From Steromphala cineraria (taxonomy: Eukaryota > Mollusca > Gastropoda > Trochida > Trochidae), in NCBI GenBank assembly GCA_916613615.1, contig OU744732.1, forward strand, positions 50,552,227 to 50,616,226: a DNA stretch of 64,000 bases. Direction: 5' to 3'. Every line of letters starts with the position of its first letter. The stretch's first letter is position 1. The notes under the pieces are model-generated. The model was not told the origin of the DNA. It made no database searches and worked only from the letters and a program-made list of their open reading frames with translations. Shown here in pieces: positions 24,684 to 36,700 of this stretch. A program made the translations under genes and the position numbers.

Positions 24684-24691
24684 TGACGTCA
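24684..24691. promoter_or_regulatory. CRE palindrome upstream of the kinase gene
   Basis: TGACGTCA, the full CREB/ATF consensus, lies about 62 bases upstream of the minus-strand start codon. It overlaps a further TGACGTG half-site (24679-24685). Function is inferred from the motif and position. Confidence 0.55.
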
Positions 24692-24887
24692 TAGACAATA
24701 CCATGGCGTCATGATTGCTTCTGGGTAATGATCGCAAAAAAGTTTTGTAATTGAAATGAATTGTTCCATTTACGTATTAAGTTATTAAGTCGCATACATT
24801 TTCAGCATATGAATTCATTCACGATAACTCTTATATACCTTACCCAGATCTAATTTTCGTTTTGCATTGTATTTGTATGAACAATGG

Positions 24888-24895
24888 TGACGTCA
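24888..24895. promoter_or_regulatory. Second CRE palindrome
   Basis: A second exact TGACGTCA lies about 266 bases upstream of the kinase start codon. Two full 8-mers so close in AT-rich DNA are unlikely by chance. Confidence 0.5.
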
Positions 24896-26515
24896 CAATG
24901 AATTTTAGCTTAGAAATGATTCTATGGGAACGTTGAATACCTACATTATTCTCGGAATTGTATAGCAAAAAGACCCCAATATAATCACCAATGAAAATGG
25001 TTTAAAATAAATGCAAAAATATAATATTGATCTATAATTTCAAACGTCTTTATAATGGTCACAAAAAAATACATCATTTTTATCTAGAATTTTAATAAAC
25101 AACTTTATTTTTAGAAATCTATGATATATTGGAGAACTCTGCATCGCGATTGTCAATATTGGAGGGAAATAATATGATTTCATGCTAGGGTAAACATATT
25201 TGACAATTTGCAAGACCTAGTTGTTTATTAAAGCTAGCTTAAAGATTCAAAGATATTCACACGAAAATGCCCATATACAGCATTAACTTGTATTAAAGAC
25301 ACCTATCTATCGACTTTCATCTGTCATTTTACTTTTAAGTTATACGAGAAAACAAATCTGATGTTTTCTGCTATAAATTGGAGTTAAGATATAACTAATT
25401 AGTTGACAAAATATGAGCAAATTTACAATAAAAATCATAAAACAAAGTTAACAGTTATGACATTGTTGTACCATAGTAATGCGTCGCCGCTGGTAACTCC
25501 GTTGTTTGACTAGCCTTCATTTCACCATGTTTTTCGTTTTCTTAGCGATGCTCTCTATTCTTTGAAATTAGTTTTTTGAACAACAGAAATGTTAACATCA
25601 TAACATTATGTATATTTTATCCTCTTAATAAATATTATATTTTGAATAATTTGATATTTATAATGGAGACAGTGAAAAAAATTTGATTTTAAGAGACATG
25701 CTCAATAAAGTGCATTTAATTTGTTTAAATACCTTTGCGTGATAATGACATTTACGAAAACGAAAACATGGATAAATGATATTCCGATTATTTCCAAGAT
25801 ATGATAAAAATGTTGTTTTTACTTTTGCTCTAATAGGCTTCAGATATGTTTTATTAATGGTTCTAACATAATTTTTTAATTGTGAGAAATTTGGTATAGG
25901 TATATGATTGTGAGTTCTTTTGGTTGGAATGGCTACGTTAGCAGCATTTATAATTACCTCGGTGATATTTTTGTTGTATATGTTAACATCTTCGTCTTTT
26001 ACATAACAGGAGGACGAAAAAACATGTTTTTAGTTCACAATATGGTATGTAATGATGACAAAAATTTAACAAATATATCATTCTCATCGGACACAAAGTA
26101 AAGTATTTTGTTATGTCATAGTACTGTTTAATTTGGCTCAGTATGTAGTTAGAATCCGGAATTAAAAGTTCTTGAAAATTATGTCTTTGATGAGTATGAT
26201 TATAGCTTGATTACGTTCTCTCTATCGTTTCCACTACATCAGCTGTCGCGGGGCTATGTATCTTAGCTAGTATGATTATTGCGTTAACATGATTGTTGTT
26301 CTTCCCTTTATTCCGAGCAATATCTTAGAAATTGTTAACACACATTACCAATGCGCAAACCGATCTCCTGAAAGTCTTTCTGATTACGAAAGTGTATGAT
26401 CTGTAGGCTAATACGAAACTATGTTTGTATGTTTTGTTATTATGTTATTGTTATACCAAACAATGCAATAAATATCATACAAAATCAATATTATTTATAT
26501 ATCTAAAAAAAATAT
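24896..26515. other. Spacer between divergent genes
   Basis: Very AT-rich, no gene recognised. I looked here for an upstream coding exon of CDK11 (the conserved Lys/Glu-rich N-terminal stretch of animal homologues) and did not see one. Confidence 0.4.
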
Positions 26516-26615
26516 GGGTACGAGTTCCCCGATATTTTTGGTACGAGTCTTCCGTGGGTACGAATTTCCGGTGAGGACGAGTTCGTTCTGGGTACGGGTT
26601 TTCCGCATCCCTTTT
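26516..26615 (+). repeat. Short degenerate tandem repeat
   Basis: About five imperfect units of roughly 20 bases around 'gggtacgagttttccg'. Nothing longer is seen. Confidence 0.6.
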
Positions 26616-26849
26616 TGGTCTAAGAATTTTTGTCAAATAACTTTTCTGAGAGAAAAAACACACTAGGAAAATGTATTGTTTCTTTATATCTTTAGATATT
26701 ATTTATTAGAGCGCCCAATATTTTTTTTGGTACAAGCCAATAATTACATGGCAAGGTATCACATGTAGGCCTATAATTTATTTTAGCTGGAAAATAAGTC
26801 ATGTTCAGGGAGGTGACGAGTTATTTCCCCTTATAAATCTCACATGTCG

Positions 26850-26970
26850 GAAACAAAGACCGGTCCAACTTCCGGTTCATGCTAATGAGAAAAATACGAA
26901 AGAAAATCGTAATATAAGTTGTAAAGATAAAGGATTAAGTCCATTTTCACATCGAAATTGATAAGAAACT
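26850..26970 (+). promoter_or_regulatory. Candidate CDK11 promoter and noncoding first exon
   Basis: ACTTCCGGTT at 26868-26877 matches the ETS/GABP core common in housekeeping promoters. It is followed by a good splice donor, ACT|GTAAGTAG, at 26970/26971. CDK11 coding exon 1 starts right after a 3' splice site, so at least one upstream exon must exist and this is the best candidate seen. A CpG-rich patch (about 27066-27084) lies just downstream. Inference only. Confidence 0.4.
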
Positions 26971-27547
26971 GTAAGTAGATATAATGAAAGTAAAATTCCG
27001 CATCAAATATTTATTCGTTGAAGGGATAGGAATCACAAAACTGCCTCCTTTACCTTGATTCTGAAACCCGCGGCGGCGCGCGAATGATTGCTTAATAATT
27101 TTAGATTTTAAACATCATTAAATACCGATCAACATGTATTTGGGGCAGTATTTTACTTTTGAATAACGGAAAATAGTAACGCCAAGCTCATAGTAACAAA
27201 TAAAGCTGACATTGTAAAATTGTCAAAATGATTGATATGATTGCACGCACTTTAAATTCCTGTGTAGTTTGTTGCAAACAATATGATCAAGTATGATCAA
27301 GATCTAAACTCATATGTATGTGATATTAATTTCACAAAAAATTGAAAAAAAGGTGACAACCTTGATTTTTTCGATATTTGATTTTGATAAGGAATATGGA
27401 AATACTGGACACCTCAATTTCAAATATATTCCTCAGAAAACCATAATATTTTTGGTCATTAGTTTGACTGACTTATTTCAACTTAATATTTTCTGATTGA
27501 TATATTGCATCTTGTTGATCTTATTGAATTTTGTATTTGAATTTCAG

Positions 27548-27711
27548 ATGTCTGACGATGCAGACAGCTCTTATGAACAGGGTGAACTGGAACCAAGTCC
27601 TGACCATGCCCGAGCGTCTGACATCGAGCGGCAACTGTCACTCTCACCCCAGTCTCAGGAGGCGATCACAATAGATGACCCTGAAGAGCATGACTTCTCA
27701 GAGAAAGATAG
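27548..27711 (+). CDS. CDK11: CDK11 coding exon 1 (residues 1-55)
   Basis: The acceptor 'tttgaatttcag' ends immediately before ATG, and the donor is ATAG|GTGAGA. The translation begins [17 protein letters not shown], which aligns with the SDD..DS..EEGEL segment of vertebrate CDK11 that lies some 35 residues into the protein. Either translation starts here or an unseen upstream coding exon supplies the N-terminus. Confidence 0.8.
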
Positions 27712-30700
27712 GTGAGAACAAATAATAAGTTTCATTTATCTTTTTTCATTCATAAGAAATTAGTAAATTACAAAGAACTATTGTGACTTTCCCGTCATTT
27801 CTGACTTGGTTATGCTAAGAAAAAAGGGCAATCTTCTTTGGATATTCATATTGTAGGATAATGGTATGTTTTGGTGAAACAATTGACAACATTTCTTCTC
27901 TCCCGTAACCAAACAATGACATTAAGTTCATACTCTAAAAGTTTTAATAGAAAGTAACATTAATGTAATCTTTAGTGATACGTTTCAGAAAGTTTTGACC
28001 AAAAGTATAATGAGTGTTCATTCAAAAAGAATTCAATTATTGATGATAACCTTCTTTCTTTCCAGTGGTGGTGAGGATGGGGATGGACTGGATATCAAGC
28101 CACCACAAGCCCACGCTGGGAGACGAGAGAAATCTCGAAAACACAAGCACAAGGATGATCGGAGAAGAAAAGACAAGGAACGGAGAGACACCAGAGAGAG
28201 TGAGTCACTCATCATCTTGGTGCTTTTTGCTTTACTATTTGTTAAAACAGGGATTGTAAAGCCTGATGAAGCCTTGAATTTGGGCATATGGACATAAGAA
28301 GCCTGAATGACCAATTTAGTCTTGAAAACCTCTAATATTTTTAATATTTTATTTAGAGGTGTGACGATATATCATGGTATTCGTGAATCGCGATACTTAG
28401 TCTACATGTAGATACATGTATCGTCATACATTCTCTGTATCGTGATATGTATTGTTGAATGGCTTATTTCCCCCAAAATCAGATGATTCATAACAAATTA
28501 AAAGTTTATTTAGTAAAAAAAACTTAAAATAGCGTATCGTGATGTGTATTGAATCGAATCGTATCGCCATGAGATATTGTGATACATACCGTATCTTGAA
28601 AAATCTGCACGTGACACCTCTTATTTTATTCCTCGAAACTAGGCCGATTTTAATCAGACTGTGCATGTCAAATGATGATTTAAAGGGTGTCGAACAACAT
28701 TTAAATAAATAGTACCCTGAAAAAACTTTGTTTCCCATTACTCCCAGCTTATATTTTTATTGGTCTTTTCCAAATGTAACAAGTTTTTGATGCTGGTCTC
28801 TGGGTACATATCACATTTATACATATGATTCATCCTGCACAAACTGATAGAGACCAAGTGTCTCTTTTCTTTAACAGATGTGTTTCGTCTTGTAAGGGGA
28901 AATACTGTCCTCAAGTGCTGTTTTGTCTTTAATAAGTTATGAATAATAGTAAGGAACACTTTCTTTCATTATTTACTACAAATTGATTAAAAATTGGTCT
29001 CAATTTCAGGAGTAAATCAAAGCAATAAATAATTATCTTTTTTATAGTTATTGACATATAATTATTTATGGTTAAACCTTACTCTTTCACTGTTTACTCA
29101 AAATTTACATCTATCCATGAATTTGACTTTGATGAAATGAACTCAATTTCAGGAGGTCATCAAGGTCGACAAGAAACAGACCGTCCCAGAGTTGTGGTGA
29201 TAAGAGATCGACGTGATTATCGTGAACAAAAAGAATCGCGAGATCTGGAACGGGAACGACATAAAGAAGCAAGGGAGATGGAGAGAGAAAGACAGAAGGA
29301 GGCCAGAGAGGTGGAGAGACAAAGGAAGGAAAGAGAAATTGAGAGGGAAAGGCAGAAAGAGATGAAGGAGAGAGATGAGAGGGAGAGACAGAAGGAAAGA
29401 GAAAGGCTGAAGGAGAAGGAAAGAAGAGCGAAGGAATCGAGAGAAGCGCGGGAAATGAGAAAGAGACAGGAGTCTCTTGAGGAAAGGTGATTTACTATAT
29501 TATTTTGTCATATTTGAATTTGAAAGAAATTATAGAGAAGTTCATTCAAGAGACATACATGGCCATGTTTATAGACTATATTGAATGAGAAGTTATAGTT
29601 CACTGCTGTCTTTTGTCAAATATGTTCACAAATAGCTTTTTAGCTCATCAGGACTGAAAGTCCAGATGGGCTTATGGCATGGCCCATCGTCCGGCGTCCG
29701 TCCGTCCGTCGTCCGTCCGTAAACTTTTGACACTTTCGACTTCTCCTCATGAACCATACACATTAGAGAGCTAAAATTTTGTGTACAAGTACCTTAGCAT
29801 ATGGAGATTCTAATTTGTAACTTTGGTGACCCTGTGACCCCAAATAGGGTCACAGGGGTCACAACTTTAAAAACCTATTTTCATCTTCTTCTCCAGTTCC
29901 AGAAGGACTAGAGAGTTAAAAATGATATGTGCAGACTCCTTGGCCAATGGGGATTCTAATTTGTAATTTTGGTGACCCCATGACCCCAAATAGGGTCACA
30001 GGGGTCACAACCTTAAAAACCAATTCTCATCTTCTTCTCCAGTTCCAAAAGGTCTAGAGAGTTAATATTGATATGTGCAGACTCCTTGGACAATGGGGAT
30101 TCTAATTTGTAACTTTGGTGACCCTGTGACCCCAAATAGGGTCACAGGGGTCACAACCTTAAAAAACTATTTTCATCTTCTTCTCAAGTTCCAAAAGGTC
30201 TAGAGAGCTGAAATTATATGTGCAGACTCCTTGGCAAATGGGGATTCTAAATTGTAGATTTCGTGACCCCATGACCCAAAATAGGGTCACAGGGGTCACA
30301 ACCTTAAAAACTTATTTTTATCATCATCTTTAGCTCCTTAAGGTCTATTGGGCTGAAAGACTGCATGTAGACTCCTTGGCCAATTGGGATTCTAAACTGT
30401 AGGTTTTGTGACCCCATGACCCCAAATAGGGTCACAGGGGTCACAACCTTAAAAACCTATTTTTCTCCATTAGATGACAGTCTATGGCAAATTTATTTCT
30501 CCTTGGATATTTTAGTGTGGACTTCTTTCACTGTCTGATATTGGCGATCTAGAAAGTGTTGAATAATAATACATTTGTTTTGTAAATTTTTTAAAGGTTT
30601 TCTTGCAATAGGTAACATCAGTTTCATTTTTAGCACATCTTGCCTGTATAAAGCAAACTTGATATGATGCCTGATGAGCTACAGAGCCAATGGCTCTATT

Positions 30701-33700
30701 TTTTTAGAAAATATCTAAAAAAAACTTTAAATTTCTTCTTGTTTTGTTTTATAATGAAAAATTATTTGGCTTAGAATATTCTAGTTTAAAAAGTTCAACA
30801 TTTTGAAATGACCTAAAGAATTAAACTGTTAGTCATGTAATGAAATCTTTTAATGGTACTATTGATAACTTATTGAAGGACTCACTTAGATCATCTAGGA
30901 CTCTGAAGACATTGTGGTAGTGAGACCCTGAACTCATCAGGTCATATTTGTACATTGATCACTGATGTTGACTGGTTGACCAACATGTTCTCCCTCGTCT
31001 GGTTGTTGCAGAGATCGGCTGGAGCAGATGGAGAGAGAGAAGCAGCGAGAGAGACGACTCCGGGAGGAGAGAGAGAGGGCTAGAAGGAAGGAGGAACACC
31101 AGAGGAGACAGATGCAGGCTCACTCAGACAGTAAGTGTATTGTCTTCTTTGGTAATCCTTGACTCAATAGTCAAGCTTTATATTCTAATTTTCGAATAAA
31201 CCGGATAATAACAATAGGTCTTCCAGACTTTGACCTCTCATGCATAGGTAGTAACATCATTGTTGCTGCAGTTACTTGGGTTGACATGGTCCCAATTTGA
31301 ACTTTTAACAAACGGTATGCTGACAAGCAGATAACTGTTTGAAACAAAGTTTTCAAAGCTACTCTGTCATTGAAATTTTTGATAAATTTCCTTTTTATTG
31401 CAGAAAGACAAAAGATCTCTCGGTCCTCAGAGCTTGGATCTCGTATAAGGAGTCGTAGCCGTGACCGTCGCCACCAGCGAGAAATGGAGAGATCAGACTC
31501 CAAGGGGAGACAACCACGTAAGGATGAAGAACAGAGAGGTCTGTTGTTTTGATAAAATTATAATAAGCTATTATTATTGCACTTATATTCTTTACAGTAT
31601 ATGCCCAGTTTTGTTCCTAGGTGATTAGCTTGTGGGTAGTTTTGGCAATTTTTTAGCAGATAGACCCCTTTGCAATGGTAAGTTTCTTTCATTTTATAAA
31701 CTTCAACGCTCACCAAGCGAATTCCACCAGGCCCTACACTGCTCAAGGCACGCATTGAGAGTTTCAGCTTGAAGAGATTGTAAAGTCAAAATTCAGAAAA
31801 TACCAAAATGCCTAAATGGCTCATCGTCAAAAATGCCTTTCTCAATTCCAGAGATTATGTTCTTTCCTCAAGGTAAATCTATCTGAGTTTGTGGTAAAAT
31901 ACCCATCAATATCACCAATACTCTGTCCTCAAGCCAAGACGGCCAGTTGGTCCTTAAAATCCGGAGGAGAACGTTAAGGACAAAGATTCTGAAGTAGTGA
32001 TTCACAAGGAGGGAAAAAAACAATATACTGGCTTTCAAGCTCCTTAAAAAGTCATATCACCATTATATTTTGTTTGGTCCTTAAGGAACCCCCGTTGGTC
32101 CTCACACCCCCGATGAGGACATTGAGGACGAGGAGTCTGAAGTTAAGATTCTCTTAGAAGAAGAGGGGGAAACTTAGCATGGACTATCAAAGTTCCTTGA
32201 AATGCACTTCAAGTCATATCACTAATTCCTTGAATGTTTTGTTTGGTCCTTCAGGGCACACGGTTGGTCCTCACACTCCGGAGGAGGACGTTGAGGACGA
32301 GGAGTCGGAGGTCGAGATGCACGAGGAGGAGGAGGAAGAAGAAGAGGAGGAGGAGGAACAGAGTGAAGAGGAGAAGGAGGAGGAGGAGGAAGTAGAACAC
32401 TCCGCAGAGGAGGAATACGCAGAGTCGGTGGAATCTCAGTCAGCCTCCGAGTCGGGTAAGTCTTTGAAATTTGTTGGCAAATTAATGCCACCCAGTAACA
32501 AATAGCAATTGAATGTCATCTCTCCTGCTTACTGTATGATTTTTGTGCATTGCTGTCTTAACTGAGTAGAAAGTGAAGAGCCAATTGAATGTGATCTCAT
32601 TTGACATGTTTTCCCATTTTCTTTCCTGCATACCTTTGTGCATTGCTAAATTAAAGCTGCATTGCTGAATTAAAGCCACTAAGTAGCAACTTAACGGGTA
32701 ATGTGATCTCATTTGACAGGTTTTTCTGTATCATTTACTGTATGATTTTATGCACTGCTGCATTAAAGTCACTAAATAGCCAATGAAGTTAATATAACCT
32801 GTATGATTTTTTTACAATTAAATAATAAAAATGAAGGGGCTGCGCTAACAAACACTATAGGAGTAGCAGGGATTGGGAAAGACATCTTTGACAATGGGCC
32901 ATTTTCAGGGGTTTTGGCAATTTTATGAATTTCAAATGGGCCTTTGCCCATTATCTCAATAGTAAACTTCAAAATGTAAATGGGCCATTTTTTCATCCAA
33001 CGTGCAAAATGGCCCATGGCCCCTGCCTTTCCCAATCACTGGAGTAGAATGTTTTGACGGTACTCTTTCTGAGTTGATAATTTTTACTTTCAGAGAGCAG
33101 AAGCAGCAGTTCCAGCAACGGTTCGAAGGCCAGTGAAGACAACGCAGCTGCCGCCAACAACCATCATCAAGGTAGATAACACACGTATAGGAACCCTCTT
33201 TCTTTATTTTATAGAGATTTTTACTAGAGGAAGTGTGAAATATTACTATAAAAATTGAGTGTGAAGTTTTGTTTTACCCAAACAAGAGCCAGTTTATTAC
33301 ACATATTTTGTATTACACATATTTTGTATTACACATATTTTGTAATACACATATTTTGTATTACACATATTTTGTAATAGTCCCACTTCCGGGGCTATAA
33401 TTTCTTTATTACCAATTGTTTTCCATTTTATTCTCATTATGACAGGCCACTACAGTGATGTCTCGAATAATGTTTTAGTGATTTTCAGACTAAAAATATG
33501 GGCACTCGCCAAAAAGTCAAAACTAATATATATTATGTTCTATGCTCATATTGAAAATATGTCACTCATTTTGATTCACCCTATAATCATACAATCCTGA
33601 TCCAGCCCAGGTTGCATTCAAGGTTTGACAAACATAATGAAAAATAGATCGACCCAGAGAGTTGTCTTTAGAATAAAGGTATATTCTTTCAGTCAAGTTG

Positions 33701-36700
33701 CGTTCCAAGTTTGACGACCATTCTGAAAACGAGAGTGACACAGAGAGCTTTATGGGGCAGGATGGAAACAACGACATCAACTACATCGCTGATTCCCCCC
33801 CTCCGTCCCCCCTTGAACACGAGCTGAAACTTCCGCCCTACTTTCCTGCTCTACAGGTGGGCAATGATGGGGATATAGAGAATCCCACCTAAGTGTCTTC
33901 AGATATCAAATATATCAACACAAGTTGATAAATATTTTTAAAGAAAACAAGGTTTGCTGAGGATATGTTACTTTTATCAACAGATGTTGATATATATGAT
34001 ATTTGAACACACAGGGGTGAGATTCTATTTATCATCCGAAATCATTTTATTATACCCCCGCTACGACGTAGTCGGGGGTATATAGCGCTCCGCGTGTCCG
34101 TCCGTGCGTCCGTGCGTCCGTCCGTCCGTGCGTCCGTCCGAAATCGTTTCCGGAGCATTACTCAAAAACTATACCACTTAGAAACTTCAAATTTGGTATG
34201 GAAGTAGCCTATATGGTGCTGTGGTGCCTTTTAGGGGTTTCAGCTCAATGGTCCAAATAATTTTTGAAATTTTGACCAAAAACGGTCCGATTTTTGGACT
34301 TTGTCTCGTTTCCGGAGCATAACTCAAAAACTGTACCACTTAGAAACTTCAAATTTGGTATGGAAGTAGCCTATATGGTGCTGTGGTGCCTTTTAGGGGT
34401 TTCAGCTCAATGGTCCAAATAATTTTTGAAATTTTGACCAAAAACGGTCCGATTTTTGGACTTTGTCTCGTTTCCGGAGCATAACTCAAAAACTGTACCA
34501 CTTAGAAACTTCAAATTTGGTATGGAAGTAGCCTATATGGTGCTGTGGTGCCTTTTAGGGGTTTCAGCTCAATGGTCCAAATAATTTTTGAAATTTTGAC
34601 CAAAAACGGTCCGATTTTTGGACTTTGTCTCGTTTCAGGAGCATTACTAAAATAATATACCACTTAGAAACTACAAATTTGGTATGGAAGTAGCCTATAT
34701 GGTGCTGTTGTGCCTTTTAGGGGTTTCAGCTCAATGTTCTGAATAATTTTTGAAATTTTGACCTGGTAATTCCAGGGTTCCCAGAATTTTATTCAAAAAC
34801 TACATAGCCGCGGATGTTATGAAGTAAAATAGTTTTTAGGTTTGCAAGACCATTGTGTTCAAAGTCATAATCATTGAACGAGTAATTTTCATAAATTTTC
34901 AAATTAATGTTACGTGAAGGCGGTCAAACTACAGACGGGGGTATGTGAGCCGTGCTCACTTTTGCCTTGTTACCTCTGCATGAAAAATGTACATTGATGA
35001 ATACTGCACTACCCTTAAACTCTTAAAGCAGTGATGTCATAGCTAGAGGTGTAACGATACGGCAATACATTATTGTATCGTGATACATTGGCCCCAATTT
35101 ATCGTATCGTAGCGTAGGATGCGTATCGGGATACATTAAAATAATGATAAATTCTCAATGTAGGCGCTTTAAACTGAGATATTTATTAAAAAGATACTTC
35201 ATTATGCACAGAAGTACCTCCTCTAAAATTTGCAAGTTTGATTATACCGTATTTCATCAAAAAAGCATAAAGTAAATTCTTACTCAAGATAAACTGACTC
35301 CAAAAGTTTGTGAAAAGATCATTCTGTCAGGAGATTATATGTATCTGGATACGTATTGCATCGCTACCTTCATATCGGGATATGTATCGTATCGCAAGCC
35401 TCCTGTATCATTACACCTCTAGTCATAGCATTGTGATGTCACCATGTTCATGACAAAAGAGACATTGTGACATTATTGTGTTCATGATGTCATAGCATAG
35501 TGACATCATTACTGATGATGCAAAAATGTTTTTGATGTCATGTACTTGCCGATCGCAAGGCATTGTTCAAATTCAAGATATTTCTTGATCTTCCACAAGC
35601 GATATCTCCTGTGGAACACGGTTTTGGATGATAAAGACGTCCCTGTCCGCTCGTTTGATAAGTTGTCACATTCATGCAAGTGTTGGCAAACAAACCAGCA
35701 GTCCATTACATTGGCAGATTCGGAGGGGATGCACATCCTCTTAAGAGCATTAAAATTAAGAGATACAAAATACTGATAGTCATATTTCGTATTATTGATA
35801 AATATATTAAAAAAATTTATTGTCACTTAGCTCAGATTCACAAGAATCAATACATATTTTAACTCTTTTCCAAAGTAATTAATCAAATAGGGGTGAAACG
35901 GTTCACAACTACAGTAGTTAAACCACAGTAATGTGCTTCGAGTTTAGTACATGATACATAAATGTTTGGCAATACCACATAAATAATTATGTTTAGAAAG
36001 TAAAAAGAATGCAATCATGCTTGCAGGAAAAACACATGTTTAAAAAATAATAATGAATCAGTAATTACCAAATCACATAACTTTTGAAGCAATAAAGATA
36101 CAGGTCGCCATTTTCGGGGTGATCGTTATGACTGATAATGTATAACCTTTTATTCTTTGTAAATTAAAGGGTTTAGTTGTTTCACGATTTTCTGATTGTA
36201 AAAGAAAATGTTTGAATGACGTAGTCTCACGAGATTTTGTTTTGTTCCAAACCCGAAAATATACCTAACCAAGGTCCTGTATAGCAATACACACCGAATG
36301 GAAGCTAAAGCATACCTTTTAACCCCTAATATCAAATAGTCATAGATATTACACCAATAGGGCTGAAGCCCACAGAGAAGAAAATCCTTTACCTTCACAA
36401 TGTTTCTAACCCTGATATCTTGATGCAGGGTTGCCGTAGTGTCGAGGAGTTCAGCTGTCTCAATCGGATCGAGGAGGGAACGTACGGGGTGGTCTATCGA
36501 GCCAAGGACAAGAAGACGAATGAGATCGTAGCGTTGAAGCGACTGAAAATGGAGAAGGAAAAGGAAGGATTCCCGATCACGTCTCTACGAGAAATCAACA
36601 CGCTTCTCAAGGCTCAGCACTCTAACATCGTCACTGTTAGGGTGAGAACTATTGCAGAGAGTGGGATAACAATTTAGCAACGATATGTAAAATTGGGTTA

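Noticed and set aside
24896..27547. Upstream CDK11 exon encoding the conserved N-terminal helix
   Set aside because: No frame with the expected Leu-Asp-Glu-Ile-Leu and Lys/Glu-rich pattern was found on the plus strand.
29642..30697. CRISPR-like array of regularly spaced repeats (also at 42871-44725 and 657-1425)
   Set aside because: The whole monomer is repeated, without unique spacers, in a eukaryotic genome; these are tandem core repeats of mobile elements.
32222..32491. Minus-strand Pro-rich ORF
   Set aside because: It is the antisense of the poly-Glu exon 6 of CDK11.
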